Position numbers and translations under genes: made by a program. Shown here piece by piece: positions 1 through 5,986 of a stretch of DNA of 6,498 bases (position 1 is the first letter of the stretch; each line of letters opens with the position of its first letter). The stretch is from Acidobacteriaceae bacterium. Its GTDB lineage: Bacteria; Acidobacteriota; Terriglobia; Terriglobales; Acidobacteriaceae. The notes under the pieces are model-generated. The model had not been told where the DNA came from and ran no database searches. It saw only the letters and a program-made list of their open reading frames with translations. The stretch is from assembly GCA_030040395.1 (NCBI GenBank), contig JASHTU010000445.1:1-6498 (forward strand), written 5' to 3'.

Positions 1-1057
1 AGCCTCCGAGGCTCATCGGCTTGGTGGAATCGTAAGCCACCGTGTATTGCTCGCGAATATCGCGCGCGACGTCCGTTGCAATGGCCTCTACATCCCCAAG
101 GGAGTTAGGAAAATAGGCCACTCCGCCAGTCTCTTCCGATAGGGTTTCCAAAGCATTTCTCGCGCGGCTGGCTTCCTGCTTGTCGCTGTCATAGAGCAGT
201 CCGATGGAATAAACCACGGGCCCTCCCAGATTCTGCACGCGGCGAATAGTCTCCGCCAAGGTCAGGCGCGACGCGTTGTCCGCTCCATCGGTAATGATCA
301 GCAGCACCTGCTTGCGTTGCGTAGCGTGCTTCGATAGCTCATCGGCTGACGCGGCCACGGCGTCGTAGAGAGCGGTTGTGCCCTTCGAATCGAAGCGCGA
401 GAGGCCGCGGTTGAGCGCCACCAGATCGGACGTGAATCCCTGGTCGAGGTAGGCGCGGTCAGAGAAATTGACAATAAACGCTGCGTCCTGTCGATTCGAT
501 TCCCGCAACAGATCGAAGGCCGCCGCGTTCACCGCGCCGCGCTTGTCACGCATGGAGCCTGAATTGTCAACCAGGATACCCATTGACACCGGCTCGTCCT
601 GGTGCAGTAGGGCGGTGATGGTCTGCGGAACCCCATCCTCCCACACCCGAAGATCGCTCTTATTCAGGTCGGTTACGGTTCTGCCATTTGCGTCGATCAC
701 CGTGCAGTTCAGCAGCACCTCATCCACGTTTGCGTGCAGCACGTAGGCGCCGTTGCGCTCCTTTTCAATCTGACTGGTGTGGCCCGGCGCAGAAGGTGAT
801 GAGGCCGTATTCGCGGCCTTCGCGGGGGGAGCTGCTTCGACATCGAGCGAGGGCGCCGGGTCGCGATCGACGTCCAAAGGCGGCTGAACTTCAGGGCGCG
901 TCGGATCTTCGAGCGCGGCCGGGTTCCCGGGCGCCGTCGCAGCCGTCTCCCCTGGCGAACTTTGGCAGAACGCGGCAAACCCGCCGCTCATGAGAAGCGC
1001 GGCCATTGCCGCCGGGATCAACCAAACGTGGCGCGTATGCAAGGGAAAGGGCTTCAT
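1..1057 (-). CDS. Exported von Willebrand factor A domain protein (VWFA-related Acidobacterial type), C-terminus off the left edge
   Basis: The minus strand is open from an ATG at 1057 to the window edge: 352 codons plus one base, with no stop. Residues 1-35 look like a secretion signal, with basic MKPFPLHTRH followed by a hydrophobic stretch ending near GGFAAFCQ. There is no proper lipobox. Residues 36-95 are a Pro/Ala-rich low-complexity linker. Residues 107-150 form a short beta domain (VDEVLLNCTVIDANGRTVTDL, then LRVWEDGVPQTI) that precedes the VWA domain in the acidobacterial family. The VWA domain starts near 155. Its metal-ion-dependent adhesion site is complete: DNSGS at 164-168, a Thr at 227/228 in GTTALYD, and ITDGAD with Asp257. 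Such proteins probably bind ligands or partners outside the cytoplasm; the ligand is unknown. No clear Shine-Dalgarno precedes the ATG, and an in-frame GTG lies eight or nine codons upstream, so the start is less certain than the family. The gene is divergent from the CcdC-like gene. Confidence 0.88.
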   Translation of the reverse strand, partial: MKPFPLHTRHVWLIPAAMAALLMSGGFAAFCQSSPGETAATAPGNPAALEDPTRPEVQPPLDVDRDPAPSLDVEAAPPAKAANTASSPSAPGHTSQIEKERNGAYVLHANVDEVLLNCTVIDANGRTVTDLNKSDLRVWEDGVPQTITALLHQDEPVSMGILVDNSGSMRDKRGAVNAAAFDLLRESNRQDAAFIVNFSDRAYLDQGFTSDLVALNRGLSRFDSKGTTALYDAVAASADELSKHATQRKQVLLIITDGADNASRLTLAETIRRVQNLGGPVVYSIGLLYDSDKQEASRARNALETLSEETGGVAYFPNSLGDVEAIATDVARDIREQYTVAYDSTKPMSLGG

Positions 1058-1223
1058 AAATGGCCAGACACACCAGTGCTTCACTCTTGGTTGGATGCAG
1101 TTGCGGGCGGAAACAGCAGCCGGAGGGAATCAGACGTTGCCGGTCAAACGGTTCCCATCGCCGGGCGTTCGCGCCGTGCGCGGCCGCGTCTGTACGCGCA
1201 GAGCCATTCCCGGTATCCTGAAA

Positions 1224-1262
1224 GCAGGCTTCTCCTGCCTCCCCGTGGCGGAAAGACCCGCC
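1224..1262 (+). promoter_or_regulatory. Two small tandem hairpins in the leader of the CcdC-like gene
   Basis: Two inverted repeats lie back to back in the divergent spacer, 39 nt before the start codon at 1301. The first is GCAGG (1224-1228) with CCTGC (1234-1238) around a 5-nt loop. The second is GGCGG (1247-1251) with CCGCC (1258-1262) around a 6-nt loop. They would lie in the 5' untranslated region of the plus-strand gene. The stems are only 5 bp in GC-rich DNA, so chance is a real alternative and no known riboswitch is recognised. I found no convincing promoter hexamer pair in the 243-nt spacer. Confidence 0.25.
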
Positions 1263-1287
1263 GTCCGCGGCATCTCAAAATCCTCTT

Positions 1288-1293
1288 GGAGGA
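1288..1293 (+). promoter_or_regulatory. Ribosome binding site that sets the GTG start of the CcdC-like gene
   Basis: GGAGGA lies 7 nt before the GTG at 1301, an almost perfect anti-Shine-Dalgarno match at ideal spacing. The same frame stays open upstream to an ATG at 962, but that stretch overlaps the divergent VWA gene and encodes no membrane-protein sequence. The site therefore favours the GTG. Confidence 0.75.
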
Positions 1294-1300
1294 TCGGATC

Positions 1301-1768
1301 GTGCACGTTCCGCTGGCTTATACCGTTGTCGCTTCCGTCGCGGGACTGGCGGGCGTCCTGGTCTGGCGTGTGCGCGAGGGGCGAACCGCCGTAACCGCGC
1401 GCAAAATTCTCTTTCCACCCCTGGGCATGGCCACGGGATTCGCCATGTTCCTGGTTCCCGCTTTCCGCGTGCCGTGGAGCTGGGCCCTCATCGCATTTCT
1501 CATCGGAGCCATTGCGCTCGCCTACCCCTTGTTGCTCACTTCCTCGTTGGAGCGCACCGGCGAAGTGATCATGATGAAGCGCTCCGGCGCTTTTTTCACA
1601 GTGGTCATCGTGCTCGCCGCCATTCGTTATTTGGCCCGCGGTTATTTTGATAGCCTGCTCTCCATGGAGCAAACCGGCGCGTTGTTTTTTGTCCTGGCGT
1701 TCGGCATGATCCTGCGTTGGCGTATGGACATGTTTTTCAAATATCGGGCGCTTACCGCTTGTCAATAA
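1301..1768 (+). CDS. CcdC/DUF1453-like integral membrane protein
   Basis: This 155-residue, very hydrophobic protein has about five predicted transmembrane helices, near residues 5-22, 37-54, 58-78, 97-112 and 124-139. The pattern fits the CcdC/DUF1453 family. A short basic cytoplasmic loop ends in ARKILFPPLGMATGFAMF (33-50), a second loop carries MMKRSGAFF (91-99), and the C-terminus is arginine-rich (LRWRMDMFFKYRAL). The family is named after Bacillus CcdC, encoded beside the cytochrome c maturation protein CcdA, but its biochemical role is not settled. No cytochrome maturation gene is visible here, so that role should not be assumed. The start is the GTG behind GGAGGA. The longer open frame from 962 is rejected because it overlaps the VWA gene. 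The stop is TAA at 1766-1768, and the amidase begins 101 nt later on the same strand. Confidence 0.8.
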   Translation: MHVPLAYTVVASVAGLAGVLVWRVREGRTAVTARKILFPPLGMATGFAMFLVPAFRVPWSWALIAFLIGAIALAYPLLLTSSLERTGEVIMMKRSGAFFTVVIVLAAIRYLARGYFDSLLSMEQTGALFFVLAFGMILRWRMDMFFKYRALTACQ

Positions 1769-1807
1769 GGGCGCGGGAGCGACCGTAGCTGGAGCGCCAT
1801 ATTTATC

Positions 1808-1852
1808 CGTGAATGCCTGCCTCAGCATGATTTCGTGAACGCCTGAGTCAGC
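1808..1852 (+). repeat. Imperfect direct repeat upstream of the amidase gene
   Basis: CGTGAATGCCTGCCTCAGC (1808-1826) recurs as CGTGAACGCCTGAGTCAGC (1834-1852), with 16 of 19 positions identical and a period of 26 nt. The second copy ends 17 nt before the amidase ATG. The position would suit a paired protein-binding site in the amidase promoter/leader, or the pair may be a chance local duplication. ACCGTAG also occurs twice, near 1782 and 1854. Confidence 0.5.
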
Positions 1853-1869
1853 CACCGTAGAATCTGGAT

Positions 1870-3201
1870 ATGACCTCTGCATCGTGGACAATCCGCGACC
1901 TCCGCCAAGCCCTTGCAACCGGAGCTGCGCGGCCCTCGGAGCTGGCCGAAGCCGCGCTGGCGCACGCCAACCGCAATCCCGGCCGCAACACCTATCTTTG
2001 GCAGGACCCTGCCTGGACGCTCGCTGAGGCTGCGCGGGCTGAAGCCATGCCGCGCGGCCAAGGGGGACCCTTCGGCGACGGTCGCGGCGCGTTATGGGGT
2101 TTGCCGGTTGCGGTCAAGGATTGTTTTGACTTGGCCGGAGCGCCCACCACCTGCGGCGCCCAGCTTTATCGCGACCTTAACGGAACGGCTCGCCAGGACT
2201 CCTGGCTGGTCGAACAGTTGCGCGCCATCGGGGCCGTGATCGTTGGCAAAACGCACCTGCCTCAGTTGGCCTACTGCATTACCGGCGAAAATCCCGACTT
2301 TGGCGACTGTTTTCAGTTCGGCAGGCCCGGTGCCCTCACCGGCGGCTCATCGAGCGGCGCGGCCGCCAGCCTGATGGAAGGCTCCGCCGTCGCCGCCATC
2401 GGGTCAGACACGGGCGGATCCATTCGCGCGCCTGCCGCTTTCTGCGGGTTGGCTGGTTACCGCTCCACGGTGGGCAAAGGCGATTGGCGCGGCGGCGCAC
2501 ACTTGGCGGAGTCTTTCGACACCATGGGCTGGCTCTTTCGCGATCTCCAGGACGCGCCCTTGCTCGCCGCGCCGTACGCACCGGCAACGACCGATGCGGG
2601 GCCGGCCTTTGGCCGATTCGCATTCATAGCGGACAGCTATCTTCATGACTGCGAGCCGGAGATTGTCGCGAGCTTCCACGCGACTGTTCGCGAGCTCGAA
2701 CAATTGGGGCTGAAGGGCAGGGAAGTCGATCCCGCCTGGTGGGCAGACGCTATCGAAATCTTCGCGCCGCTTCAGGCATCTGAGGCCGCGCGCTTGCACG
2801 CCGGGTATTTTGACCGCTTTCAGACCGACATTCGCGAGCGGCTCGAGTGGGGCGCACAATTGACTCCCCATGAAATCGCAGCGCTTCGCCGCCGCCAGGT
2901 CGATTTCCGCGCCCGCATGGACGAACTTTTCGCCGCGCATGAATTGCTGCTGCTTCCGTCCACGCCGATGGCGGTTCTTTCCGTCGGCGGGGGGCCAAAT
3001 CCGGTCGGGCGCGGCACGCGCAATTGGATACTGCGTTACACCGCCCCCATCAGCTTGGCCGGCGCGCCGGTAGTGGCCATCCCGTGCTATCCCGGCGGCA
3101 TGACACTCGCCGCGGCGCGCGATGGCGACCAAGCCTTGCTTCGGCTGGCAGGCCTGCTGGGAGCGCATAGAAATGCGACGGTTTCCGCACAACCGGCATG
3201 A
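1870..3201 (+). CDS. Amidase-signature family amidohydrolase
   Basis: This 443-residue protein spans a whole amidase-signature domain and should hydrolyse a C-N amide bond, releasing ammonia or an amine; the substrate cannot be read from the sequence. The catalytic triad is intact: Lys83 in LPVAVKD, the cis-Ser160 in LTGGSSSGAAA, and the nucleophile Ser184 in GSDTGGSIRAPAAFCGLAGY. The 24-residue spacing between the two serines is the same as in fatty acid amide hydrolase. SFDTMGWLFRD (215-225) replaces the usual SLDTVGP-type motif, and the C-terminal YTAPISLAGAPVVAIPC is the conserved end of the fold. There is no signal peptide, so it is probably cytoplasmic. It is unlikely to be GatA: no gatB or gatC is adjacent and the motif surroundings are diverged. 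The ATG at 1870 has only a weak GGA upstream, but the conserved N-terminal helix starts there. It converges on the cytosine deaminase gene. Confidence 0.9.
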   Translation: MTSASWTIRDLRQALATGAARPSELAEAALAHANRNPGRNTYLWQDPAWTLAEAARAEAMPRGQGGPFGDGRGALWGLPVAVKDCFDLAGAPTTCGAQLYRDLNGTARQDSWLVEQLRAIGAVIVGKTHLPQLAYCITGENPDFGDCFQFGRPGALTGGSSSGAAASLMEGSAVAAIGSDTGGSIRAPAAFCGLAGYRSTVGKGDWRGGAHLAESFDTMGWLFRDLQDAPLLAAPYAPATTDAGPAFGRFAFIADSYLHDCEPEIVASFHATVRELEQLGLKGREVDPAWWADAIEIFAPLQASEAARLHAGYFDRFQTDIRERLEWGAQLTPHEIAALRRRQVDFRARMDELFAAHELLLLPSTPMAVLSVGGGPNPVGRGTRNWILRYTAPISLAGAPVVAIPCYPGGMTLAAARDGDQALLRLAGLLGAHRNATVSAQPA

Positions 3202-3254
3202 ACCAGGGCCGCGGCCAGGCAGTTCGTTTCCGCGCATTCTGCGTTGACCACTGT

Positions 3255-3286
3255 CGCGGCTCTCTGCGCCGTGCATGATTTTTTTT
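3255..3286 (+). terminator. Possible rho-independent terminator of the amidase gene
   Basis: CGCGGC (3255-3260) can pair with GCCGTG (3268-3273) through one G-T wobble, with a 7-nt loop. Five bases later comes a run of eight T (3279-3286). This works only for plus-strand transcription, 54 nt after the amidase stop. The run overlaps the last codon of the convergent deaminase gene. The stem is short and separated from the T run, so it may be weak. Confidence 0.4.
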
Positions 3287-3737
3287 AAACTTCCCCGATA
3301 TCCTCGTGCCAAATCGCCGGGTGCTGCGCAATGAAGTCCTCCAGCAAGGCGCGGCACTCCCGGTCGTCGAGGTCGATCACTTCGACGCCGTTCTCCCGCA
3401 GCCAATCGGCGCCTCCACGAAAGGTGCGGCTTTCGCCAATCACCACCGCGCCAATCCCAAATTGGCGCACCAAGCCGCTGCAATACCAGCACGGCGCCAG
3501 GGTGGTCACCATCACCAGGTGGCGATAGCTGCGCTGGCGGCCGGCGCGGCGAAAGGCGTCGGTCTCTCCGTGAATGCTGGGGTCGCCCTCCTGCACACGG
3601 CGGTTGTGACCGCGGCTCACTAACTCGCCGGTGCGCGTGAACAACGCTGCGCCAATGGGAACGCCCCCCTCCGCCGCGCCTAAGCGCGCCTCGTCGAGCG
3701 CCGTTTCCAACATCCGTTTGCACAAATCCAGGTCCAT
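3285..3737 (-). CDS. Yeast-type cytosine deaminase (zinc-dependent CDA superfamily)
   Basis: This 150-residue protein is predicted to deaminate cytosine to uracil and ammonia. It is a short zinc enzyme of the yeast Fcy1 type, not the large TIM-barrel CodA. The zinc site is complete: HGE with His56 and the proton-shuttling Glu58, then PCWYC with Cys83 and Cys86. Specificity positions known from the yeast enzyme also match: Asn45 in RGHNRR, Phe106 in the SRTFRG loop, and the C-terminal WHEDIGE with Trp143 and Asp146. Yeast Fcy1 has 158 residues and ends similarly. That tail argues against TadA or guanine deaminase. The ATG at 3737 shares its A with the upstream TGA stop; a GTG at 3740 would give a 4-nt overlap and one extra residue. 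AAAGGAG in the end of the upstream gene serves both starts. Translation is therefore probably coupled to the lyase. Confidence 0.85.
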   Translation of the reverse strand: MDLDLCKRMLETALDEARLGAAEGGVPIGAALFTRTGELVSRGHNRRVQEGDPSIHGETDAFRRAGRQRSYRHLVMVTTLAPCWYCSGLVRQFGIGAVVIGESRTFRGGADWLRENGVEVIDLDDRECRALLEDFIAQHPAIWHEDIGEV

Positions 3738-5104
3738 CACGCGTCGGCTCCTTTCACCGGCTCCAGGTGTGCGGTGAAATGGCGCAGGAACGGGGCTTCA
3801 TAGGTCAGGCGCATGCCGCCAATCTGCTTCCGCTTCTCCCACACATCCAAAATGACTTCCACCAGGTAGTCGATATGGCTCTGCGTGTAAACCCGGCGCG
3901 GAATCGCCAGGCGCACCAGGTCCATTTGCGCGGCCGCGGCAAACATCAGCGTTCCGATCTCGACCGAGCGCACGCCGCCCTCAAGGTAGAGCTCGGCCGC
4001 AAGCGCCGCACCCGGGAATTGATGGCAAGGAATGTGCGGCAGAAAAGCGCGCGCATCGAGATAGATGGCGTGGCCTCCTGGCGGCAGCACGATGGGCACG
4101 CCGGCAGCCGCGATGTGGTTGCCGAGATAGGCGATGGATGCGATCCGATAACGGAGATAATCTTCTTCCAGCGCTTCCTGCACACCCACCGCGATGGCTT
4201 CAAGGTCGCGGCCGGCCAGGCCGCCATAAGTCGGGTATCCCTCGGTGAGAATCAGCAGATCTTTTTCCTGCTGGGCGAGACGGTCGTCATTGGTGCACAG
4301 AAACCCTCCAATGTTAGCCATGCCGTCTTTCTTGGCCGACATGGTGCAACCGTCTCCGTAGCCGAACATTTCCTGCGCAATCTCTTTCGGCGTCTTGTCG
4401 GCGTAACCCTCTTCGCGCGTCTTGATGAACCAGGCGTTTTCCGCAAAGCGGCACGCATCGAAATAGAGCGGAATCCCGTGCCGCTTGCACACTGCGCTTG
4501 CCTGGCGCACGTTCTCCATTGAAACCGGCTGGCCGCCGCCGGAGTTGTTGGTGACGGTGAGCATCACCAGCGGTACACGTTCGCGTCCTACTCGCTCAAT
4601 GAGGCTGTCCAGCGCTTCCACATCCATGTTGCCCTTGAAGGGGTGCGGTAGCGCGGGCTGGCGGCCTTCGGGAATCAGCAGGTCGACAGCCTCGGCGCCG
4701 GCGAATTCCACGTTGGCTCGGGTAGTGTCGAAATGTGTGTTGTTGGGAACCACGCCGCCATGCTTGCACGCCACTCCAAACAGGATGCGCTCGGCGGCGC
4801 GCCCCTGGTGGGTTGGGATCACGTGCCGGAAGCCGAATATTTCCTGAATGGAATCGCGGAAGTGGTCAAAGCTGCGGCTGCCCGCATAGCTCTCATCCCC
4901 TTCCATGATTGCGGCCCATTGGCGCGTGGACATGGCCCCCGTTCCTGAGTCGGTCAGCAGGTCGATAAGAACATCGGCGGCGGGCAGCAGAAACATGTTG
5001 TAGTGCGCCGCTTCCAGCAGCCTTTGCCGTTCCTGGCGCGTGGTCCATCGAATCGGCTCAACGCTCTTGATCCGGAAAGGCTCGATGATCGTTTTTACGG
5101 GCAT
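3737..5104 (-). CDS. tnaA: Tryptophanase-like beta-eliminating lyase (tryptophanase / tyrosine phenol-lyase family)
   Basis: This 455-residue, fold-type I pyridoxal-phosphate enzyme probably splits L-tryptophan into indole, pyruvate and ammonia. Motifs in order: EPFRIKSVEP (8-17); FIDLLTDSGTG-like IDLLTDSGTGAMS (47-59); GDESYAGS (69-76, Tyr73); PTHQGRAAE (97-105); YFDACRFAENAWF (214-226, Asp216 for the cofactor pyridine nitrogen); SAKKD (256-260) with the Schiff-base Lys259; LAGRD; and LAIPRRVYTQSH (399-410). Length is between tyrosine phenol-lyase (456) and E. coli TnaA (471). Two substrate-site positions favour tryptophanase: Asp126 in FDTT, where phenol-lyases have Thr124, and Ile383 in RSVEIG, where they have Arg381. 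The start is the ATG at 5104 behind GGGAG. The frame continues to 5326, but that extension is repetitive and unlike the family. It is followed by the overlapping cytosine deaminase gene. Overall identity resembles both families, so the exact substrate is less sure than the family. Confidence 0.85.
   Translation of the reverse strand: MPVKTIIEPFRIKSVEPIRWTTRQERQRLLEAAHYNMFLLPAADVLIDLLTDSGTGAMSTRQWAAIMEGDESYAGSRSFDHFRDSIQEIFGFRHVIPTHQGRAAERILFGVACKHGGVVPNNTHFDTTRANVEFAGAEAVDLLIPEGRQPALPHPFKGNMDVEALDSLIERVGRERVPLVMLTVTNNSGGGQPVSMENVRQASAVCKRHGIPLYFDACRFAENAWFIKTREEGYADKTPKEIAQEMFGYGDGCTMSAKKDGMANIGGFLCTNDDRLAQQEKDLLILTEGYPTYGGLAGRDLEAIAVGVQEALEEDYLRYRIASIAYLGNHIAAAGVPIVLPPGGHAIYLDARAFLPHIPCHQFPGAALAAELYLEGGVRSVEIGTLMFAAAAQMDLVRLAIPRRVYTQSHIDYLVEVILDVWEKRKQIGGMRLTYEAPFLRHFTAHLEPVKGADA
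3748..3754 (-). promoter_or_regulatory. Ribosome binding site of the cytosine deaminase, inside the lyase gene
   Basis: AAAGGAG on the minus strand lies 7 nt before the GTG at 3740 and 10 nt before the ATG at 3737. It is inside the last codons of the lyase gene, as expected for a coupled gene pair. Confidence 0.7.
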
Positions 5105-5110
5105 GTCAAG

Positions 5111-5115
5111 CTCCC
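5111..5115 (-). promoter_or_regulatory. Ribosome binding site that sets the lyase start
   Basis: GGGAG on the minus strand lies 6 nt before the ATG at 5104. It decides for the short N-terminus starting MPVKTIIEPF, which matches where family members begin, and against the in-frame extension to 5326. Confidence 0.7.
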
Positions 5116-5238
5116 GGCATTTCGCGGCAACCAACCGCTCCTGCTGCGGCCGATTCGCAAGCCTCAGCAAGGATCTGTCATCGCCATCTATGGTAGATTG
5201 CGGTTGACCGTCTGCCGGTGGAAAAATGCCTCGCCACG

Positions 5239-5268
5239 TCGATTCCAGGATTATCGATTCCAGGATTT
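5239..5268 (-). repeat. 15-bp tandem repeat in the lyase leader
   Basis: On the plus strand TCGATTCCAGGATTA (5239-5253) is followed directly by TCGATTCCAGGATTT (5254-5268): two adjacent copies differing only in the last base. It sits about 135 nt before the lyase start codon. The junction creates the GATAAT hexamer on the minus strand. It may be a duplicated operator or a recent slippage duplication. As protein it would give a repeated ILES, further evidence that the upstream frame extension is not coding. Confidence 0.85.
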
Positions 5269-5302
5269 TCCGGGTGGGGACCGGGCGCGGCAAAGCAGGT
5301 TG

Positions 5303-5338
5303 AAAAAGAGGCGCGCCTGGCGGCAATCCGCAGCCGCC
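5303..5338 (-). terminator. Terminator-like hairpin between the NifU-like gene and the lyase
   Basis: Read on the minus strand, GGCGGC (5338-5333) pairs perfectly with GCCGCC (5324-5319) around an 8-nt loop. It is followed by the palindrome AGGCGCGCCT (5318-5309), then C and five T (5307-5303). It could end the hydrogenase/NifU transcript or attenuate read-through into the lyase. The T run is short and nine or more bases from the first stem, so the call is tentative. Confidence 0.35.
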
Positions 5339-5369
5339 TGCGCTGGGAACGGAGGATTGTTGCTACGGC

Positions 5370-5426
5370 CTAGAACCTGTTATTAACTTTGGGTCGGGCG
5401 TGTGGGAAGGTTGGCCCGCCAACCAT
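5370..5426 (-). CDS. Speculative 18-codon open frame in the lyase leader
   Basis: An ATG at 5426 opens an 18-residue frame (MVGGPTFPHARPKVNNRF) ending in TAG at 5372-5370. GGGAAGG ends 7 nt before the ATG and could act as a ribosome binding site. The frame begins inside the large hairpin 5404-5439. It has no tryptophan or obvious arrest motif, so nothing links it to TnaC-type regulation. A frame this short is easily found by chance. Confidence 0.12.
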   Translation of the reverse strand: MVGGPTFPHARPKVNNRF

Positions 5427-5439
5427 GTTTGACCTTCCC
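5404..5439 (-). promoter_or_regulatory. Hairpin with two competing pairings after the NifU-like gene
   Basis: In plus-strand terms GGTTGG (5409-5414) pairs with CCAACC (5419-5424) around CCCG. Alternatively GGGAAGGT (5404-5411) pairs with ACCTTCCC (5432-5439), an 8-bp perfect stem. The two share bases, so they exclude each other in part, or they stack with a 10-nt bulge. It lies 17 nt after the NifU stop and has no T run on the minus strand. It may stabilise the mRNA 3' end or switch between structures. Confidence 0.45.
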
Positions 5440-5455
5440 TACTGTCTCCCTGCGC

Positions 5456-5986
5456 TCAACGCGCCTGCAAGACAACCAGGTTGGAATTCGGCGGCGCAGG
5501 CATTGCCTCGGGGATCATTGCCGTTACTTCGGGCGCCGCACTGAAAATTGCGGCCTCCACCGCATTCTTCATGGTTTGGGAAGATGCGGAACAACTGCCG
5601 CAGGCCCCCAGAACCCGAAGATTCGCCACGCCCTCTTCGACGGAGGTAAGCTCCACATCGCCGCCGTGGGAATTGAGATAGGATCGGGCGCGCTTCACCG
5701 CCGCGGCCACGCGAACCTGCAAAGGCACGGGATGAATGCCGTGCAGAGAGAGAACCCCGGAAACCAGATCGTCCTTCGCGATGCGGCGAAGCGCGGATTC
5801 GCCGTTCGGAAGCGCGTCTACGGCGTCGAGAATACGTTCCAACGCCGCACCGTGCAACTCGATCACTGCTTCGAGCAACTCCTTTGTGACGGCGCGCGCC
5901 GATCTGTCGGCGAAACCCTCCACCCGCTTTACCAATGTTTCGATCCGCTCATCGCGGCGTGTAAACTCGTGCTTCATCTCCGGCAT
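5456..5986 (-). CDS. NifU C-terminal-domain Fe-S scaffold protein linked to a hydrogenase locus
   Basis: This 176-residue protein ends in a NifU-type iron-sulfur scaffold domain at about residues 92-150. LNSHGGDVEL (105-114) and GACGSCSASSQTMKNAVE (127-144) hold the paired cysteines Cys129 and Cys132 that bridge a cluster between two subunits. Residues 1-90 are helical and contain IELHGAALERILD and LSLHGIHPV, a pattern typical of NifU-like proteins encoded beside group 1h-type [NiFe]-hydrogenases rather than of full NifU; it has no IscU-like domain. It is probably cytoplasmic and helps deliver clusters to a hydrogenase small subunit. Its ATG at 5986 overlaps the stop of the hydrogenase fragment (TAATG). 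GAGGG at 5996-6000 lies 9 nt before it. A second ATG at 5977 is a possible alternative. The gene looks intact although its hydrogenase partner does not. Confidence 0.85.
   Translation of the reverse strand: MPEMKHEFTRRDERIETLVKRVEGFADRSARAVTKELLEAVIELHGAALERILDAVDALPNGESALRRIAKDDLVSGVLSLHGIHPVPLQVRVAAAVKRARSYLNSHGGDVELTSVEEGVANLRVLGACGSCSASSQTMKNAVEAAIFSAAPEVTAMIPEAMPAPPNSNLVVLQAR

Larger units (their letters stand above)
5105..5455 (-). promoter_or_regulatory. Gene-free leader/intergenic region before the lyase operon
   Basis: These 351 nt between the NifU stop and the lyase start encode no recognisable protein on either strand. In the direction of transcription they hold a large hairpin (5404-5439), a weak 18-codon open frame (5370-5426), a terminator-like hairpin with a T run (5303-5338), a 15-bp tandem repeat (5239-5268), and the lyase ribosome binding site. 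A promoter for the lyase operon should lie here. GATAAT (5250-5255, minus) matches five of six -10 bases but has no good -35. I looked for a TnaC-like leader peptide with a tryptophan codon and found none. Confidence 0.5.

Noticed and set aside
962..1300. N-terminal extension of the CcdC-like frame up to an ATG at 962
   Set aside because: It overlaps the divergent VWA gene, is arginine-rich and non-membrane in character, and the GTG at 1301 has a near-perfect ribosome binding site.
1130..1918. Minus-strand open frame of 262 codons antisense to the CcdC-like gene
   Set aside because: The product is His/Gln/Gly-rich low-complexity sequence without any domain. The plus strand shows clear membrane helices and a ribosome binding site.
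3207..3216. 10-bp palindrome GGCCGCGGCC after the amidase stop
   Set aside because: A perfect palindrome with no loop cannot form a useful hairpin, and such strings are common in GC-rich DNA.
2404..3723. Long minus-strand open frame of 439 codons across the amidase and deaminase genes
   Set aside because: It is antisense to the amidase and out of frame with the deaminase, and its product is Arg/Gly-rich without any motif, as expected for a shadow frame in GC-rich DNA.
5106..5120. Four-codon frame ATG CCG GGA GCT TGA containing the lyase ribosome binding site
   Set aside because: It has no ribosome binding site of its own and is too short to tell from chance.
5105..5326. In-frame 74-codon N-terminal extension of the lyase
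   Set aside because: It encodes a tandem-repeat-derived ILES duplication with no family similarity, whereas the ATG at 5104 has GGGAG at the right distance and matches the family N-terminus.
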